Shown here piece by piece: positions 61,387 through 64,000 of a DNA stretch of 64,000 nucleotides (the first letter of the stretch is position 1; every line of letters starts with the position of its first letter). The stretch is from Micromonospora violae. GTDB lineage: Bacteria; Actinomycetota; Actinomycetes; Mycobacteriales; Micromonosporaceae. The stretch lies in contig NZ_SHKK01000001.1 of assembly GCF_004217135.1 (NCBI RefSeq), forward strand, positions 434,001 to 498,000. Direction: 5' to 3'. A program made the translations under genes and the position numbers. The notes beneath the pieces are model-generated. The model had not been told where the DNA came from. It was given only the letters and a program-made list of their open reading frames with translations, and did no database searches.

Positions 61387-62019
61387 ATGAACATTCACAA
61401 ACGGCGGCAGACGCTCGCGGCCTGCGCCGTCAGCGCCGCGCTGACCGGGGCGGCCGTCCTGCCGTCGCCCGCACTGGCCGAGCCCGGCGACGACGCCAGC
61501 GTGCGGGTCACCGTCGACATCGACGAGATCAGGGAACCGGGAGTGCTCGCCATGTCGATCGCCGGCGACGCCGTCGCGCTGTCCGAGGACGGCTCGACCC
61601 TGCTGGTACGCCAGTTCGTCGGTACGCTGCCGACGGTGACGGTCACCGACACCCGCGTCGCCGACGAGGTGCCGGACGGCGCCGGCTGGGCGGTGCTCGG
61701 CAGCGCGACCGACTTCGCGGGCAGCGCCGGCCAGGCACCGATCACCGCCGACCACTTCGGTTGGAAGCCGCGCCTGCTCGACGGCGGCGAGACCGGCCTG
61801 GTCACCGAGGGCGAAGAGGTGGTGACCAGCCTGGACGAGCCGACCCAGCCGGGCAACAATGTCGGCCTCGTCGACCAGGAACTGCTGGTCTCGGCGTTCG
61901 ACTCCAAGGCCGTCGTCAGCGACTCGTACTCGGTCAACGCCGACCTGTATCTGCGGACCCCCGCGGAGGTCGCCGCCGGCGAGTACAGCTCCACGCTCAC
62001 GCTCTCACTGTTCGAGTAG
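61387..62019 (+). CDS. secreted WxL-like surface protein
   Basis: 210 residues from ATG 61387 (GGAGA upstream). A signal peptide ends near ALAEPG. The mature part is beta-rich and acidic. The region AGWAVLGSATDF and the end YSSTLTLSLFE resemble, in degraded form, the two motifs of WxL domains, which bind peptidoglycan non-covalently in Firmicutes. It is followed 59 bp later by a DUF916 protein, the usual partner of WxL proteins. It might act as a cell-wall scaffold for secreted enzymes. The WxL assignment is probable but rests on weak motifs. Confidence 0.65.
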   Translation: MNIHKRRQTLAACAVSAALTGAAVLPSPALAEPGDDASVRVTVDIDEIREPGVLAMSIAGDAVALSEDGSTLLVRQFVGTLPTVTVTDTRVADEVPDGAGWAVLGSATDFAGSAGQAPITADHFGWKPRLLDGGETGLVTEGEEVVTSLDEPTQPGNNVGLVDQELLVSAFDSKAVVSDSYSVNADLYLRTPAEVAAGEYSSTLTLSLFE

Positions 62020-62078
62020 TGGCCTGGGCGGGGGCCCGGATCGGGCCCCCGCCCAGCCCCGTGCCGAAGGGTCGCCTC

Positions 62079-63158
62079 ATGACCGTCACCCCGCTGCGCC
62101 GGGCGCTCGTCGTCCTCGCCGTCGCGTCCCTCCCGGTTGTGGCCGCGCCGAGCGCGGCGGCGGCGGAACCGGACCCGAAGGCGCTGACCTGGACGGTCCA
62201 ACCGGCCACCGCGAGTGGCCCGGACCAACGCCGGTGGATCAACGCCAGCCTCGACCCGGGGCAGAGCGTGACCGAGCACCTGGCGGTACGGAACTTCAGC
62301 CGCAGCGCCGTCGCCTTCTCCCTGAAAGCCGCCGACGGCTACCTCACCGACAAGGGCCGCTTCAACATGCTGTCGTCCGACCGGCCCTCGGTCGACGGCG
62401 GCACCTGGATCGACGTGCAGGAGAAGGTCACCGTCGGCCCCAACGAGACGCGGGTGGTGCCGTTCACGATCACGGTGCCCCGAGACGCCACACCGGGCGA
62501 CCATCCGGCCGGCATCGCCGCGACCGTCACCAGCACCGGCGGCACGGTCAACGTCGAGAGCCGCGTCGGGTTCCGGGTCATGCTGCGGGTCAACGGCACC
62601 GCGCGGGCGGCCCTGGCCGTCCGGGGGCTCGGCGTGACGTACTCCCCGTCGTGGAATCCGTTCGCCGGTGGGCGCGTACGGGTGCGATACACCGTCGAGA
62701 ACGACGGCAACGTCTGGGTCAGCGGAACGAGTCGGGTGGCGATCTCCGACCTGCTCGGCCGGACCGGCCACGACGCCACCGGCGCGGTGGAGGAGTTGCT
62801 CCCCGGCGGCGGTCGGCAGGTGGAGACGCGGGTTGACGGCGTCTGGGCGCTGGGCCGTCTCCGTACGACCGTCAGCACGTCGCCGACGCTGCTCGGCGAC
62901 GCCCAGGCCGGGGCCGACCTCCGGCCGGCGTCCGCCACCGTCACCACCTGGGTCGTGCCGTGGGCGCAGCTCGCCCTGCTGGGTCTGCTCGCCGTCGCGC
63001 TGCTGGGGCTGCGGGCGGTGGCCCGGCACCGGCGGCGTCGGCTGGCCGGGCTGCTGGCCCGCGCCCGACAGGAGGGCCGGCAGGAGGGTCAGGAGGCGGT
63101 GCTCGTCGGGGGCGCGCCCGCCGGTGCCGAGCCCGACGCGGGCGACGCCCGCCGGTAA
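62079..63158 (+). CDS. DUF916 (WxL-associated) membrane-anchored protein
   Basis: 359 residues from ATG 62079. A signal peptide ends near AAAEPD. The domain LTWTVQPATASGPDQRRWINASLDPGQSVTEHLAVRNFS and DGYLTDKGRFNML, with WIDVQEKVTVGPNETRVVPFTITVP, is typical of DUF916, which binds cell wall or WxL partners. A beta-sandwich with VRYTVENDGNVWVSG follows. One membrane helix (about 290-312) and a basic cytoplasmic tail end the protein. It would sit in the membrane facing outward and pair with the WxL-like protein. Confidence 0.82.
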   Translation: MTVTPLRRALVVLAVASLPVVAAPSAAAAEPDPKALTWTVQPATASGPDQRRWINASLDPGQSVTEHLAVRNFSRSAVAFSLKAADGYLTDKGRFNMLSSDRPSVDGGTWIDVQEKVTVGPNETRVVPFTITVPRDATPGDHPAGIAATVTSTGGTVNVESRVGFRVMLRVNGTARAALAVRGLGVTYSPSWNPFAGGRVRVRYTVENDGNVWVSGTSRVAISDLLGRTGHDATGAVEELLPGGGRQVETRVDGVWALGRLRTTVSTSPTLLGDAQAGADLRPASATVTTWVVPWAQLALLGLLAVALLGLRAVARHRRRRLAGLLARARQEGRQEGQEAVLVGGAPAGAEPDAGDARR

Positions 63159-63162
63159 CCCC

Positions 63163-63183
63163 CGACGCGAGGGGATCGCGTCG
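63163..63183. terminator. short hairpin between convergent genes
   Basis: CGACGCGA (63163-63170) pairs with TCGCGTCG (63176-63183) around GGGGA, just after the DUF916 stop. Confidence 0.5.
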
Positions 63184-63218
63184 AGGGCCCGTGGCGGGGC
63201 GTCGCCCGGCCCACCAAC

Positions 63219-64000
63219 TCAGGGCTTGGTCTGGTCGAGCAGCCAGCGCAGGATGCTGGCGTCCTCATAGGTCGGCCCGAATGCCGCGTGGTAGTCCGGC
63301 GACGAGAACGCGACGTCGGCGTACTCGGTGTAGCGCACCAGGTCGGCGGCCTGCTCGGCGGTCTTGCCCCGGGCGACGTACGCCTGTCGCAGCATCGCGC
63401 TGGAGTTGCGCGCGCCCGAGACGTTGAGCAGGTGGTCGTGCTCGCCGTGCGTGATCCACACCGGCACCTCGGCCGCCGCGATGGCGGTCGCCTGGGTGGC
63501 GTTGACCGGGAAGCCACCGGTCACCAGCCCACCGGCGAACAGGTCCGGGCGCTTGGCGAACGCCTCCCAGAGCAGTTGGGAGCCGTACGACACGGTGCTC
63601 GCGTACACCCGGCTGGTGTCCACCGCGAACTGGCCGACGAACTGGTCGAGCAGCTTGACCAGCAGCTCCGCCTCGGCGACCCCACCGACGCGCTGGTGCT
63701 GGGGGGCCAGGACGATGACGTCCTCGGAGGTGCCGGTCCACTGCGGTTGGAGCCACGCGGTCGCCGGAATGTCGGCGGCGAGTTGGACACCGAGGTTGTC
63801 GCCGTCCCAGCCCATCCCGTGGCCGGGCAGGATGACCATCAGCGGGTACCGGCGGCCCGGCTGGTAGTTCTTCGGCAGGTGGTAGTGGTACGGCAGCACC
63901 ATGCCACCACTCAGGAACGAGCCGTAGCTGAACTCGTCGACCAGCTGGTTGACCGGCTTCTCGGTGAGCGGTCGGGATTCGCCCGGGGTGGCTCGGGCGA
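63219..64000 (-). CDS. secreted-type alpha/beta-hydrolase esterase, 5' end beyond the right edge
   Basis: At least 260 residues; the frame is open to base 64000 (ARATPGESRPLTEKPVNQLVDEF...), so the internal ATG at 63902 is not the real start. MVLPYHYHLPKNYQPGRRYPLMVILPGHG is the entry strand of a PHB-depolymerase/prolyl-oligopeptidase-like hydrolase. The elbow is ASTVSYGSQ, with Ser in V-S-Y-G, and WITHGEHDHLLNV contains the Asp region. It is likely another esterase of the polysaccharide island. It is convergent with the DUF916 gene. Confidence 0.75.
   Translation of the reverse strand, partial: ARATPGESRPLTEKPVNQLVDEFSYGSFLSGGMVLPYHYHLPKNYQPGRRYPLMVILPGHGMGWDGDNLGVQLAADIPATAWLQPQWTGTSEDVIVLAPQHQRVGGVAEAELLVKLLDQFVGQFAVDTSRVYASTVSYGSQLLWEAFAKRPDLFAGGLVTGGFPVNATQATAIAAAEVPVWITHGEHDHLLNVSGARNSSAMLRQAYVARGKTAEQAADLVRYTEYADVAFSSPDYHAAFGPTYEDASILRWLLDQTKP

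Noticed and set aside
58687..61755. 1022-codon open frame on the minus strand
   Set aside because: It lies opposite the second GH43 and WxL-like genes, which have clear domains, signal peptides and ribosome sites. Its translation is Arg/Val/Asp-rich low-complexity sequence typical of antisense frames in GC-rich DNA.

Overview
This 64 kb window is high-GC actinobacterial DNA with secreted RICIN- and CBM2-bearing enzymes, LacI/PaaX/GntR regulators and three CUT1 sugar importers that have no ATPase gene of their own. The style fits a filamentous actinomycete of the Micromonosporaceae (Micromonospora-like); this is inferred from gene content, not from a marker gene. No rRNA, tRNA, phage, transposase or CRISPR array was seen. 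Most of the window is a plant-polysaccharide (arabinoxylan/arabinan, fructan-like, fucosyl-like) utilisation island.

Layout. 1-9.99 kb: mixed housekeeping genes (DinB/DUF664, a secreted esterase with CBM2, a PaaX regulator, a YcxB-like membrane protein, GNAT, cupin, Tat-exported DUF839/PhoX, a Cys-rich hypothetical, VanZ, a decayed RBBP9-type hydrolase, and a PadR plus membrane-protein pair). 10.1-21.5 kb: an arabinose-type regulon with a LacI regulator, two GH54 arabinofuranosidases, a GH39-like enzyme, and an operon of CUT1 transporter plus GH63-like hydrolase. Three of its promoters carry the same palindrome, GCGAATCGATTCGC, directly after the -10. 21.6-28 kb: xylan attack by a CE1 esterase with CBM2, a second PaaX regulator, a GH10 xylanase and a CE1 feruloyl-esterase-like protein. 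The last two carry nearly identical RICIN modules.

28-37 kb: a GntR/FCD regulator diverges from an eight-gene operon (CUT1 transporter, enolase-superfamily protein, Zn-dehydrogenase, KduD-like SDR, COG3618 lactonase, aldo/keto reductase). Together these look like a non-phosphorylative oxidative route for an imported sugar such as L-fucose or a related aldose. 37-40.7 kb: a 1182-residue secreted ThuA/GSDH-type sugar dehydrogenase with PKD, CBM6-like and RICIN domains. 41-49 kb: a CUT2 (ribose/xylose type) transporter with its own ATPase, a sugar epimerase-like protein and a beta-helix RICIN protein. 49-56 kb: a clan GH-J enzyme, a LacI regulator and a CUT1 operon ending in a class C beta-lactamase-like serine hydrolase, with GCTAAA-N4-TTTAGC operators. 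56-64 kb: two large secreted GH43 enzymes that share an unassigned C-terminal module, then a WxL-like secreted protein and a DUF916 membrane protein, and an esterase cut by the right edge.

The secreted enzymes would release arabinose, xylose, feruloyl/acetyl groups and oligosaccharides. The CUT1 and CUT2 importers take these up, and the local LacI, GntR and PaaX regulators each control a separate block through distinct palindromes.
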